Of a DNA stretch of 64,000 bases, positions 23,694-35,094 are shown one piece after another; within the stretch, counting starts at the first letter, position 1; each line of letters opens with the position of its first letter. The stretch covers positions 45,237,906 to 45,301,905 of the forward strand of contig OZ024718.1 of the NCBI GenBank assembly GCA_964016875.1. The letters run 5' to 3'. The notes beneath the pieces were generated by a model. It was not told where the DNA came from. It saw only the letters and a list, made by a program, of their open reading frames with translations, and did not search any database. This stretch comes from Fallopia convolvulus (Eukaryota > Streptophyta > Magnoliopsida > Caryophyllales > Polygonaceae). The position numbers and the translations under genes are program-made.

Positions 23694-24904
23694 CTAGAAA
23701 TAGCTAGTCTGCTGCTGAAAGAACTGAGACTGATCCTGGTGAAACTGGTGGATCCGGTCTATAGAAGTAGACAAAGCAGACTGCTGAGTGAACATCTCCT
23801 CCTGACGAACTGAAAGCCTGCTCATCTGGCGCATCATATCATCCTGCCAGCTCAGACCAGTGTCAACTCCATAAGTAACAAGAAAACTCGAACCAAGAAC
23901 ATCCTCGTGCATAACGGTGTCGTCCTGAGGAATAGTCTCTGGAATAGGCTGCGAAGTAGATGGTGGAGCAACCTGTGGAGCAGAAGAAGAACCAGGAGCT
24001 CTAACAGGTACTGACAACCGTCTGAGATCAAATTGATGATACACAGGTCCAAATGGTAAACCAGCAATGGGCATACGAATCTTATAAGCACCCATAGGAC
24101 CAAACATATAATCAATATGAGCCCCAGCCTCAGCAATCACTTCAACGTTCTTCAAAAACTTCCTATCATAAGTGAATCGAGCAGAAAACCGCTCAGCTGG
24201 AGGAGGAAAAGGAATGTCCAGCGACTCAGCAATGAGAGAAATCATACCGCCAATAGCAATCTTGCTCTTCTTCTCACTCCTACACTTCTTACAACTAGAA
24301 AAAATAAAGCCTTCCAATCTTTCACCAAAGCACACCGCGGTGTCAAACTCTAAACCGCCTCCAAGTCAGGATGATTGATCTTGTTTGGTTCAAAATGACC
24401 AAACCAATCCATCCTAAGTACTCTGTGAGCTAACCAAAGAGAAGGATGTGACCACTTATAATTTTTCTCTCCTCCCTTAGAATCAAAAGGGGTAGAACCA
24501 GTGGACTGATCCAAAAATGTAAATTAAGCACTCGCAGCAGACCAATCAGCAGATTCAGAAGGCGGCTTGGTAATACCAAATGCCTCATCCAGACCATCAT
24601 AACTCATAACATGCATAGAACCACGTAACTGAAACGTGATCCTAGCTGCATCACGATCATCCTCAAGAGTAATGATGAACTCTCTAGTCCACCCAGGATA
24701 TGTAGGAGCATGCTTGAAATAAAAATTAGCCAACCCTCCATGATCAAACATCTGCCTAGTGCACTCCTTTAGGCCTAACTCTCTCATAAATGCGGGATCA
24801 AGGAATATAGTAGAAACAAACTCCTTATTATCCACACACTTCTTCCGAACCTCATAAATTTCAGATTGAGCAGATCTAGTAGCACCACACTTCCTAGTAC
24901 TCAT
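23694..24904 (-). pseudogene. Athila-like ORF of the non-autonomous element, broken
   Basis: An upstream frame starts MSTRKCGATRS at 24904 and contains FVSTIFLDPAFMRELGL, WTREFIITLEDD and ARITFQLRG ... LDEAFGI. The last part parallels IRFRLGNVNREFTLEEFNAIL of the Athila post-pol ORF. After a broken stretch (24336-24523) a second frame reads SKIAIGGMISLIAESLDI, MFGPMGAYKIRMP, then a Pro/Ser-rich hinge and a Gln-rich C-terminus (DQSQFFQQQTSYF). I infer one ancestral ORF of roughly 400 codons of the ATHILA ORF type. Its role is unknown. Its retention as the only gene in a short element is notable. Confidence 0.6.
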
Positions 24905-25423
24905 ATTCGGTAATTATAATGCTCAAAGGACCGAAAAAGAGGAGCAGAAGTCCAGAAATACCTGGAAAATAAGGCCGGTGACAAGCGAAATTGGTAGCGG
25001 CGTCGAAGTTCTTGGCGGCGGGAAAACGACGGGCAGGAGGCGGTCGCCGCTATGAACTTGTCCTTGGTGGCGGTCGCTGCTATGAAAACGGCGGTCACCG
25101 CTTTGAAGCTTCTTCAGAAAACCCAGAAAGTTCGGCAGCGGTCGAGCGGCGGGTAGGGAAACAACCGGCGAGCTAAAAAACAAGAATGGCAGGCTCAAAT
25201 CCGTCCGGATCTGAAGTAGATCAGAGATTGAAAGCACTCCTCTATTCACCTCTCTATTTTTTCTTTGCAAAAGCTCTCTCTTTTTTTCTCAACCCTCACT
25301 TTTTCTGATATCTCTTCACCTCTCTCCTTTCTTTAACTCCCATTTTCAGCACACTCATTTTTTTACGATTTTCTCTTTTTTTTTAAAGAGAAAAGGGCTT
25401 ACCGTACGGCAACGACGCCAATT
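24905..25423 (-). other. 5' leader and primer-binding site of the non-autonomous element
   Basis: Directly inside the 5' LTR the minus strand reads AATTGGCGTCGTTGCCGTACGG (primer site about 25402-25420). It resembles TGGCGCCGTTGTCGGGGA at 62891, the complement of a tRNA-Asp 3' end used by Athila/Tat elements, but diverges after the first 13 bases. The rest of the leader is a mixed GC-rich and T-rich sequence without a clear gene. Confidence 0.65.
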
Positions 25424-26574
25424 TGATAGGCGTGAAATGGTCGCGCAAATCACGGCTATGCAAAAGACTCCTAACAATCCTAAAGACTGTAGTCTTAGGG
25501 AAGTAAGGGTCGAATCCGCAGGAAGGTTGGTTTATCTTTCTATGTAAATTTTATGTCAATTAAATTAAAAGGGATTTATGAAGTAAATTAAATAACAAGC
25601 ATGCAAAAACTAATAAAGCAATTAAAGTTGGAGTTTTTACCAAATTAGCGAAAACACTTAGTCAAACAGAGATCCGCATTCGTATGACAAGTTGATCATA
25701 GATTCACTCAATATCGCATGCATATGGAATTTCAATTCCTTTTCAAAGATAATTAATAGCACAACCAGATACTATCAATCCTAACTAATTGAATAACCCT
25801 AAAACTATCAAGATTCAATTTAAAAGCAGCATGAAGAATAGGAATATAATCAGGATACAAATCTAGCATAAAACAACCAGCTTTTATACTAGAATGCAAT
25901 TTAACTCTCTCTTCTGCAATAGACTAGCACAACCAGATACTAGTACAATGCAGTTTGCTACTACGAAATAGAGAAACTCAACCAGTAATTTCTCTAGATC
26001 TAGCAATTGAGATTCAATAACAACAACCCTAGAAATTGCTGAAATCAATCACATAAACCATTCAAACAAGAGAGAAAAAATAATTCCATGCATTAAATAA
26101 AGAGTAGAAATCTCACAACTGAAAGTCACACAAAGCTTCAAACTGTCTGACTAAGCAAAAGGGCTTAGTTCTCCATGAAAGGCTAAAACTCAAAGTCTGA
26201 AAGAAAAATATGATAATGATAGAATAAGAGATGCAACTCTCAAAACCTAATATATCAAACTAGGTCTAAAAAGTCTATCCAAAAATACATAAACTCGGAC
26301 TAAAGCTGACATAGAAGAACCAGTCATAACATGACACGTGGCGCATAACAGATTCCCGCGTTGTCAGAGGCGGCGGGTGCCGCCAGGTCGGCGGCGGTCG
26401 CCGCCAGTACCAGAGCGCCAATCTTCTTCGTCTTTAGTCCAGCTCTAAAATCCCAAATTAATGCATCTTTGGGTCTTCCTCTTCCTAGCTGTAGATAGCA
26501 TATAAAACACCTAAAAACCACCACAAACATACGCTAAAACTCCTCCCAAATACACAACATAATTGTGTATATCA
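25424..26574 (-). repeat. 5' LTR of the non-autonomous element
   Basis: 1,151 bp, TG...CA ends, followed on the inside by the primer-binding site and on the outside by the GGTTG duplication. Apart from the two deletions noted for the partner LTR, the two copies differ at only scattered positions, so the insertion is fairly young. The GCCGCC-rich stretch at 26360-26410 is shared in kind with the LTR at 1163-2556 (about 1565-1615). Confidence 0.85.
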
Positions 26575-26903
26575 GGTTGCTAAATGGTGAAATTTCTATG
26601 GGCAAGGGTTTGAATCAAGAAACTAGTTTAGCTCGGCCGGGAGCTACATATTCGGGTTCACACTATGCAACTATTGTTCGTCTTCTATCTTCATGGTCCC
26701 CAACTATTCAAGTGCTTTTCAACATATTTGTTGATGGGACCGACTCGGATGCTCGAGGCCTTGCCGCTAGCTTAGTGGAAAACATGAAGAATTTTGAATT
26801 TGTTTTTATTGCTCACTTGATGAAGCTTGTGTTGGGGATCACAAATATTTTGTCACAATTCTTGCAACAAAAGGATCAAAATATTTTGGAGGAGTTTGAT
26901 TGA
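26575..26903 (+). pseudogene. DUF4371 / ZMYM1-like protein, C-proximal piece
   Basis: The frame reads GEISMGKGLNQETSLARPG, SHYATIVRLL, then ENMKNFEFVFIAHLMK and LGITNILSQFLQQKDQNIL. This is the segment that follows YDGASNMRG in TTF-type/DUF4371 proteins and precedes the hAT dimerisation region. It stops at 26901-26903, where unrelated sequence follows. The first five bases are the GGTTG duplicated by the inserted LTR element. Removing the element and one GGTTG joins this frame to the piece ending at 21938. Confidence 0.8.
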
Positions 26904-27118
26904 AAATGGTACTATACCCCTACCAAGACCAACATCAAGTAATAGGATTCAACAGAATTTGTCTTAGCCCATATATGTATAAGGCCCAATACTGAAGCCT
27001 GTTAGAAGTAACTAGAATTGAGACATTACTATATATATGATTATAAACAGTGTCTCGAATCAATGATAATGAGGGAAATTCTCTACCAATTCTAAAACCT
27101 AGAATGATATTAGAGCCC
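26904..27118 (+). repeat. Possible Copia-like 5' LTR and primer-binding site
   Basis: A ~200-bp stretch starts TGAAAATGG at 26901 and is followed at 27105-27117 by TGATATTAGAGCC. That resembles the initiator-Met tRNA primer site (TGGTATCAGAGC) used by Copia elements. The LTR end is not a clean CA and no partner LTR was found. Treat as tentative. Confidence 0.3.
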
Positions 27119-27888
27119 TAATGAACCCACATCCTTCACACAAGCTTCACAATTTATTAGTTTAACTAATTTTTATCCACATGTTTAACTAGTTTTTTAA
27201 AGTTATTTAATTTATGAACTCTAATTAGTTTTTTTTAACTAAAATGACAAATCAAGAATTCACCAAATTCCTGATTTTGTTGCATCACAGAGAACTACTG
27301 CTTTCGTATATGAGGGAAACTGGCCAGAAACCAATGAAGATCGTATTTTGCAGGTGAAAATGGACTTCAAGTAGACCCTTCTTAAACTTTTAGTGTCTTT
27401 ATGTATTCCATTATTATAATATAGTAATATATTGGTGATTATGGCTCATAAATTTTCCAAATCATGTAGAGGAGTGAGTGACGGGCAATTCTAACATGTA
27501 TTGTTATATGAGCTTGATGCAATTAGAAAGGTAAATATGATTTTAAACTTGTTTTATCATTTCACTTTTAAAGGCAAAACGGTTATGCAACACTTTGATG
27601 TTGCTTTTCAAATCAAGGTTAGATACTTACCATGACAGACATTTAAGATGAGCAATTTCAATCTAAAATGTTGCTTTCAAAGTATTGAATAAATGGTTCC
27701 CCTTTTATGAACAACTTGTTCGACGGTAACGCAAGAAATTATGTTTGTGATAGGGGACCAGCAGGCCAGCTCACTATCACGTTATCTGGGGACGAGAATA
27801 ATTTCACAGCAGATGAGATTCAATTCCCTGACAGATAATCTCTGTTACACGTAGGAAACTGAAACATCTAGTATATTGATTAAAGTCT
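27119..27888 (+). other. Unrecognised sequence with a short possible exon
   Basis: Mostly AT-rich. A plus-strand open stretch at about 27717-27837 encodes a peptide with AGQLTITLSGDENNFTADE that ends at a TAA just before the MITE. It has a less AT-rich composition than its flanks. I do not recognise it. It may belong with the open stretch at 28225-28432 on the other side of the MITE. Confidence 0.25.
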
Positions 27889-27890
27889 TA

Positions 27891-28214
27891 CTCCCTCCGT
27901 CCCCAAAAGATCGTCCAAAAGGACCGGTTTCACATTTATTAAGAAGAAGAGATAAAATAAAAAGCAATCAATGAAAATAGGAGAGATGTTGTGATGGTGA
28001 TGGGTAAAAGTAAAAAGAAAGAGAAAAATAAAAGAAATGACTAAAAAGGGGTTGAAAGGGTAGATGTTTTATTGGATAATGTAGGTAAAAAATGAAATTG
28101 AGTGAGGGTAATGTTGTAAGAAAAACTTGATATAAAAGGAAAGATAAAAAGGTGAACAAACTTTTCGGAACACCCGAAAAGGAATACTGGACAATCTTTT
28201 AGGGACGGAAGGAG
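27891..28214. mobile_element. Stowaway (Tc1/mariner) MITE, 324 bp
   Basis: The terminal inverted repeats are CTCCCTCCGTCCCCAAAAGA and its near-complement TCTTTTAGGGACGGAAGGAG, the plant Stowaway signature. They are flanked by TA on both sides (27889-27890, 28215-28216). The interior is AT-rich and non-coding. It needs a mariner-like transposase in trans. Confidence 0.92.
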
Positions 28215-28224
28215 TATCTCATTC

Positions 28225-28432
28225 AGAATGCAGTACATCAATTCAATAGTTACCAGCTTGTATTTCCTGGTAAATCTTCAGGTATGGACCGGTGCACCAG
28301 ATCCTCCTCTGTTTATGTGTGCAATGATAATGTGGATATTAATGTCACCAATTTTGGTAGTTTATGCTCCAAGAAAAGCTTACCATGTAAAACTTCATGG
28401 ACTCTTAACAAATATAAGAATAGTCAATCTTG
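28225..28432 (+). other. Short open stretch of about 70 codons with four cysteines, unrecognised
   Basis: The frame begins IQNAVHQFNSYQLVFPGK, contains two closely spaced Cys pairs (MDRCTRSSSVYVC and SLCSKKSLPC) and ends at a TGA near 28432. It is bounded on the left by the Stowaway element. It could be the last exon of a broken small secreted-type protein gene, but no start, splice site or partner exon is established. Confidence 0.25.
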
Positions 28433-29565
28433 AGGGGGCCATGTGAAATTTCATGGGTCACGTGCATATGTAAGCCCAGTACACAAGTCCAGTGGGTGCC
28501 ATCCTAAAACCATTTGGCAATAGGAGGAGTAACCAAGGGTATTTATACTGGCTTAGTTCTCTTTATATTTCCGATAGGGACGGAGTACTCCAATACTTAT
28601 TACCAAGTGATAATGTGGATATAGTGTAAGAAACTTTCGATCATGTACCAGCGGCTTGCATCAAGAATACTATTAGCCTTTTGACAGTAACTTATAATGC
28701 AATTTCAATTGTTTTTTTTTATGAAGAGGAACCGTCTCGTTGCGGTAAACCTCCATGAACGAGGTAAACGTAGACCTGATTCAAATACCTAACAACCCAT
28801 GAAAGGTTAAAGTTTTTTACCAAGTATATCTTTCGTTACCCCCTTTGAGTAAAAACTTGCAAAGACTAAACGCGAGACCAGTTTGTTCCATCAAAAAATC
28901 ATATTATATTCGGAAATCGGAATTCTATATATCGCATGTGTAAAATTCAAAATTAGTCGACTTAACAACATGATTAGTATTGTGACTTTAAGCAAGCAAA
29001 GAGTTTGAATGGTTTGTTTGTAGAATATGATCGCCTTTAGGGCCTCATCATCCCACATGAAATGATATCGGCGGTAATCGATGTGCAGGAAATTCATTGA
29101 AAAGTGAAAATGAGTGAGAGGTGTGGGTTCCGCCGCGGCTACTCTTTTGAAAAGTCGTTTTCAAGGAAGCAAGCTTTTGAGCCCGTAAATGGGCCCAGCG
29201 GCCCATATGAGAGTGAGGGGGAAATGGGAGAAGAGAGTGACACGTGAAGGTGGATATGGGTCCCCACCTGCGCTACTTGGTGATCGACGGCCCACCAATT
29301 GCCATATATGTTGGGTACTTGGGTCTGCCTTTTCCTCAAAAGCCACCACGTGAGTAAGTGAATTGGAGGAGAATTCAAAAAATTAACAGAGAACATTTAG
29401 GCCAAAGTATTATCATAACAATGATTTTAAGTTTCATTTCATATCGCACTTTTGGGTTTTTTGTTTAGATGCATTTTTATTCTCCTACATAAATTTATTT
29501 TTCCTTTCCTTCGAAAAATTAAAGAAAAAAATATTATAAGTGGTTTGGTACCAACTTTAGATTTT
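28433..29565. other. Intergenic sequence with two G-boxes
   Basis: No gene is recognised. 28440-28600 has LTR-like features (a CTTGAGGGGG purine run before it, a TATTTATA box) but no partner. Around 29100-29400 the sequence is GC-richer and carries two CACGTG G-boxes (near 29240 and 29347) within about 110 bp. These sites bind bZIP/bHLH factors in plant promoters. No downstream gene is visible. Confidence 0.4.
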
Positions 29566-31553
29566 ACTAGTTGATGATCCGGGCCTTGTCCGGTGGCTTT
29601 TTCAAATAAAAAGTACTAATATATTAATTTACATATGATATAAGTATTACAATTTAAGTAGTAAAAATAATATTGTTTTATTACCAAGATATTATTTTGA
29701 TATAATGCTATTTTGATAATCATTAAAAATAGACTCGATTAATTGACTCAATTTATCTGTAAATTTAATGGCATGATCGAAGCAAAACTAAACTCGAACC
29801 CGAACTCGACTGAATCTACTCGATTAATTGGTTTAACACTAAGGGACTAATAATTTTTTACTTATTTATTAAGGGATACGCAAAATGTATACCAATAATA
29901 TCTTCTTTTTTTAAATGTTGTTTGTAATATTTATGTAATAATTATAAAAAAGTTGATGCTCTTAACTCATAGGGTTTACTCGAACACGCACAAAAAGCGC
30001 AATGAATTGACTCAATCAATCCATAAATTTTAACGACATGAACCCGTACTCAACACGAATCCGAAATGACTGAACCTAAACTCAATTGAACTCACCCGAT
30101 TAATCGGTTTAACAATAAAGGATCAATAATTTTTATTTATTTATGTACGTATCCGTAATATAAAAAATTAACATGCTTATGAATAGAAATTTAATATATT
30201 GTAAGACACAACATATCCATACCAAATTAATTAAAAAATTGTCATACTTATTAATAGAAAATTAGTATAAAAATCAACATGTTTATGGATAGAAAATTTA
30301 AAAAGTTATCATACTTCTGAACAAAAAATTAATATAAGAAAATCTAAAATTTAATATAAAATCTACAATTAAAAACATGGTACATATTAATTAAAAAACT
30401 TGTCATATTTATGAATAGAAATATTGTTATAAAAAATTTAGTAACTAAAAATATGGTGATTGAGACATTAAAATTTGATGACAATATTGCATTTAATTAT
30501 CATATTTATGGATAAAAATTTAATATAAAAAATACAAAATATTTATAGATGGAAAATTTAAAAGTTATCATTCTTATTTGTAGAAAATTAATATTGAAAA
30601 ATCCAAAATTATTATGAAAACATGGTCAATATTAATTAAAGTTGTTATCATACTTATAAATAATAAAATTAATATAAAAAATATGAAAATTAATATAAAA
30701 ATACATGATTAAAAATATGTCTCATATTAATTAAAAAACTTATTATACTTTTGAATTGATAGTTAATATAAGAGAATAAGAAAATTTAATATTGAACATT
30801 CGCAATTTAAAATATGGTCCATATTTCATACTCATGGATATAAAAGTTACCTATTTCATTTAGAGATACTAAAATTAATTTAAATGGTGTATTAAATTCA
30901 AAAAAGGTATTTGGGATACTAAATTACTATTTTATATTTGCCATACTTATGGATAAGAACTTAATATTAAAAAGTTATAATTAAAAATATACTTACAAAT
31001 AGAAAAATTATATAATTTTTTTATATTTATCACATTTATTGATAAAAAAATTATCTATTTTACTCTAATAGATTAAGTTAGTATTTTTTATGTGTCATAT
31101 TTATGGATAATTGGATTGTGATTAACCGATTTAAGATTAAGTGATTAATTTTTGTTTATTATGGTTCATATTATATAAAACGGTTGTAATACTTATGGAT
31201 AAAATATTAATATAAACAATTTCGTAACTAACAATATGGTGACTAAGACATTAAAATTTAATGACAATATTGCATTTAACTTTCATATTTATAGATAGAA
31301 AACTAATATATAAAACTCAACATATTTTAAGTTGAAAATTTAAAATGTTATCATTCTTATTTATAGAAAATTAATATTGAATTTAAAAAGATAATTAATA
31401 AGAAAATATGAATAAAGATCGAATTTTTGTAAAGATAAAAAATCTTCTATATTTACATGAATAAGACAAAAAGAAAATTAAGGAAAAGATAATGTAAGTT
31501 TTTTAACCAAATTCAATTTAGGCAAGCAATTATCTAGATCATGAATTTTTTTA

Positions 31554-32148
31554 ACTAGTTTTACTCGTCGTACCATGTACGACTACGATTCGATATTTTA
31601 TAAACATTATAAATGGCATATTAATAAATAAATAAAAATATAATATAAACTTTAATATAAGTAATTTATTGTTCGTAGAATGTATATAACTTTTTAATCA
31701 AATATTATATTCTTCCTATTTTATTACTTTTTATGTACGTAAATTTAGAATTTATCAAATATTTCAATATCGATTAAATATTTTATTATCCATTTTTATT
31801 AATTTTAAAAATTTTAACTAATTATCATTAATTGTTTTATAAAAGAAAACCACTATATTTCTATAAATAAATTCGTCAAAAGATATATGATAAAATATTT
31901 ATATTTTTTTAAAAATATTTAAATATTTTATCTTTAATTTTAAATACTTGTATAAGGAAGCTTTTAAAAAATATTGTTATACTAAATAGATATTTTTTTT
32001 GATGTTAGAGATAAATTTAAATAGTTAAAAAGAACTTAATAGAAATAAGTGATAATAATAGAAATAAAAATTATCTTTTTAAATATGAAGTGGGGCTAGA
32101 ATCGTTCCGGTGGCTCGAAAACGTACAACTTTAATATATAGTTATAGA
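31554..32148 (-). mobile_element. Non-autonomous Helitron, 595 bp
   Basis: On the minus strand it starts TCTATAACTATATATTAAAG after an A. It ends with the perfect hairpin GTCGTAC-ATG-GTACGAC (31567-31583), eight spacer bases and CTAGT before a T. All four terminal hallmarks of plant Helitrons are present. It lies inside the larger AT-rich block. About 350 bp of its 5' part is repeated immediately to the right, ending at 32514. Confidence 0.85.
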
Positions 32149-33588
32149 TATTACCTATTTTTTAAAACATTATAAGTATTTATCATTAATTTTTATTATA
32201 AAAGAAAAAAATATATCTATAAATAATTTCGTGAAAAGACATCATGCTAAAAGGTAAAAGATATTTATACTTATTTAAAAATATTTTAAATTTGTTATCT
32301 TTAATTTTAAATATTTGTATAAGGAAGTTTTCAAAAGATATTGTTATACTAAATAGATATTTATTTGATGTTAAAGATAGTATACATAATTAAAGAAGAA
32401 TATAATAGGAAAAAGTTAAAATATTAGAAATAAAAATAAATTTTGTAAATATGAAGTGAGGCCAGAATCGTTCTGGTGGCTCGAAAAGGGATAGCTTTAA
32501 TATATAGTTATAGATATTTTTTATCAAAATTTGATTTAAGATAAGTATTTTCCATAAATAAATAAAAGGATAATGATAAAATAATTTTCGTTATTTTTAT
32601 TTAAATTTCGAATTAAACATTTTTTAATATAAATAGATAGAAAGGAATTTAATTGAAAATATAAATAAAAAATTATTATTTTTAAATATAAGGTGGGGCC
32701 AAATTCAATGTGGTGACTTCAAAAATAAAATTTTGTTTCTCTTTTTAGTGTAAAAAATCAACATATATCTATAAAGAAATTATTATTAATTTTTTATTGT
32801 AAAAGAAAATCAACATCTATCTATAAAGAAATTGGTAAAAAGTATCATGATAAAAGATAAAAGATATTTATCCTTATTTTTTAATATTTTTAATATTTAA
32901 ATTTATTTTTTAAACATTTGTATAAGGAAGTTTTCAAAAGATATCGGTATTTTTTAATTTAAATAACTTATGATGATTTGGTGCTAAGGATAGATTTAAA
33001 TAGATAAAAAGAATTTAATAAGAAAAATAAAAAATTATTATATTATTATATTTGCAATTAAATAGATTTATTTGAAAAAATTGTTAAATTAAATTGATGA
33101 ATTTTATATTCTTATGTTAAGAAAGAAGGCAAATAAAAAATATAAAAATTACGAAAAAATGAATTGAAATAAGTCTCTTATGGTATTATCTTATAAGAAT
33201 AAAAAATTACATAAAAATTAATATATTTGATTGTGTTATCTTTGGAAAGAAGATAAGTAAAAAAGTAAAAAACAAATATTTCATTATTATTGGCATAAAT
33301 GATAAGATAAAAATATTTCCTTATCTATATTTACTTTACATATAATAAGATAATATTGTAGTCGTCAATTTTTAATATTTTTCTATCTATATTGTTCAAG
33401 TTATCACAAATAAATAAAAAAGTATTTTTGATATATTTTTAATATCACTATCTTAAATGGCTATTTACTATAAGGTGATGTGATGTAATATGGTGACAGA
33501 TATATTTTATCTTTATTTAAATATATTAATTATTTAAAATAACACATAATCCATATTTCAAAGATATTATCATTGGCTATTTTTATTT

Positions 33589-33643
33589 CATATATATATA
33601 TATGTATATATATATATATGTATATATATATGTATATATATAT
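33589..33643. repeat. (TA)n / TATG microsatellite
   Basis: About 55 bases of TATA repeats regularly interrupted by G (TATATATG units). Confidence 0.9.
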
Positions 33644-35094
33644 GTGATCATGTGTACATATTTTATCTTAATTTATATCTTACAAATATAATAAATATAA
33701 TATCTTTTTTATCTAAATTAATCAAATCTACTAATATTATTTTATCTTTATGTTTATTTGGGGATAAATTTTTTTACATAATTAACTATTTAAAATTATT
33801 ATTTTAAGAAAAGGGTAATGTGGCGCAATGTGGTGCGAGAAATTGCTCCACCTTTAGTTATTAGTAATAGACTAGTTTATTATCTATAGTATGTACGGAA
33901 TTTATTTTATTTTTTGAAATTAAATAAAAAAAATTAGCATTATATGTGTTAAAAAAACCTCAATAACATGACTTAGGTATAAATATTATTTAGTGGATGA
34001 TATTCATATATCACAAAACATAATTTTTTAGTTACATATTTAATATCTCAAACCTTAATGTAGTCATATTAAAATATTAAAAACACACAGATGTGTTATT
34101 AAATAATTAGATGAGTTTAAAAGTTGTTATTTTATCTGTCATAAAAAGTATTGAAGTTTAAAGATCTTATTTTTATTTATCATAAAATAGTAATATATGC
34201 ATAAATAAGTTTTTATTCAACATCGATGATAAATATCATATATTTATTGAAAATATAAAGTATTTCAAATAATTTTACAAAATTAGAATTTATAAAATAT
34301 GTATTAAATTTTATGAAATTAAATATCTATAAAATATTGTCCCTAAATTAAAGAGATAAATTATAGAGAAAATTATCGATGTATTATTTCATAAAATTTA
34401 ATCGATCAATAAAAGATATTGTCAATCTATAAGAAATTAATATGTATTTAAGAGATCCAATCATATTAATTTATTCAAATAATTGGATTTTAATTTAATA
34501 TAAAAAATAATTCATTTATTATAAAAACAATTATATAAAAATTATAAAACTGATTTAATGTGAGGTCAGGTGGGGCTTGATCGAAAAATATGTTATATTT
34601 AAATAAATAAATTAAAATAAAAATTAAAGTAAAGATAATTTAATATTTTTATCAAAATTTAATTCAGGCAAGTAATCATTAAGATTTTTTAAAATTTTTA
34701 CTTTTATATCAAAAGTTGATATAAGAAAATCTTTTATATAAATGGATAAAAAGATAAAGATAATGTATTTTTTTTATTATTTTAATTAAATTTTTTTTAA
34801 AGTTTTTGACATAAATAGATAAAAAGATATTTAAACGGGAAAGTTAAACTAATATAAATTAAAATTAAAATTTTAACAATATTAGATGGGGTTAGAATCA
34901 ATGTGGTGGTTCAAAAAGCTATAACTTTAATATATAGTTATAAAGGATTTGATGTTAAAGATAGATTTAAATATATTAAAAATTAATAGGAAGAAGTTGA
35001 AATAGTTGGAATAAACATTAATTTTTTTAATATGAAGTGCGATCAAAATCGTTCTGGTGGCTCAAAAAGACACGACTTTAATATATAGTTATAA

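Larger units (their letters stand above)
21939..26574 (-). mobile_element. Non-autonomous LTR retrotransposon with an Athila-like ORF only (TSD GGTTG)
   Basis: Complete boundaries are visible: a 3' LTR at 21939-22803, a 5' LTR at 25424-26574, a primer-binding site beside the 5' LTR, a polypurine tract GTGTGGGGGAGTT beside the 3' LTR, and identical 5-bp duplications GGTTG at 21934-21938 and 26575-26579. The internal region is only 2.6 kb and encodes no gag, RT or integrase. Its single recognisable gene resembles the ORF at the env position of Athila elements. It must have used proteins from another element. It inserted in the coding sequence of the DUF4371 gene. Confidence 0.85.
29566..35094 (-). 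mobile_element. Very AT-rich block of decayed, nested or tandem Helitrons
   Basis: Helitron 3' ends (hairpin then CTAGT, minus strand) are visible at 29566 (imperfect hairpin at 29579-29593) and 31554, with a degenerate one at 33871. Helitron 5' ends of the form TCTATAACTATATATTAAAG are at 32148 and 32514, with mutated ones near 34945 and 35094. Before each 5' end lies a shared ~40-base GC-richer block (GAATCGTTCTGGTGGCTC). No Rep/helicase frame is seen. Between the landmarks the sequence is nearly all A/T. Confidence 0.6.

Noticed and set aside
28560..28590. GGGACGGAGTACTCC as another Stowaway end
   Set aside because: Only one short, imperfect end is present and no inverted partner or TA flank could be found.
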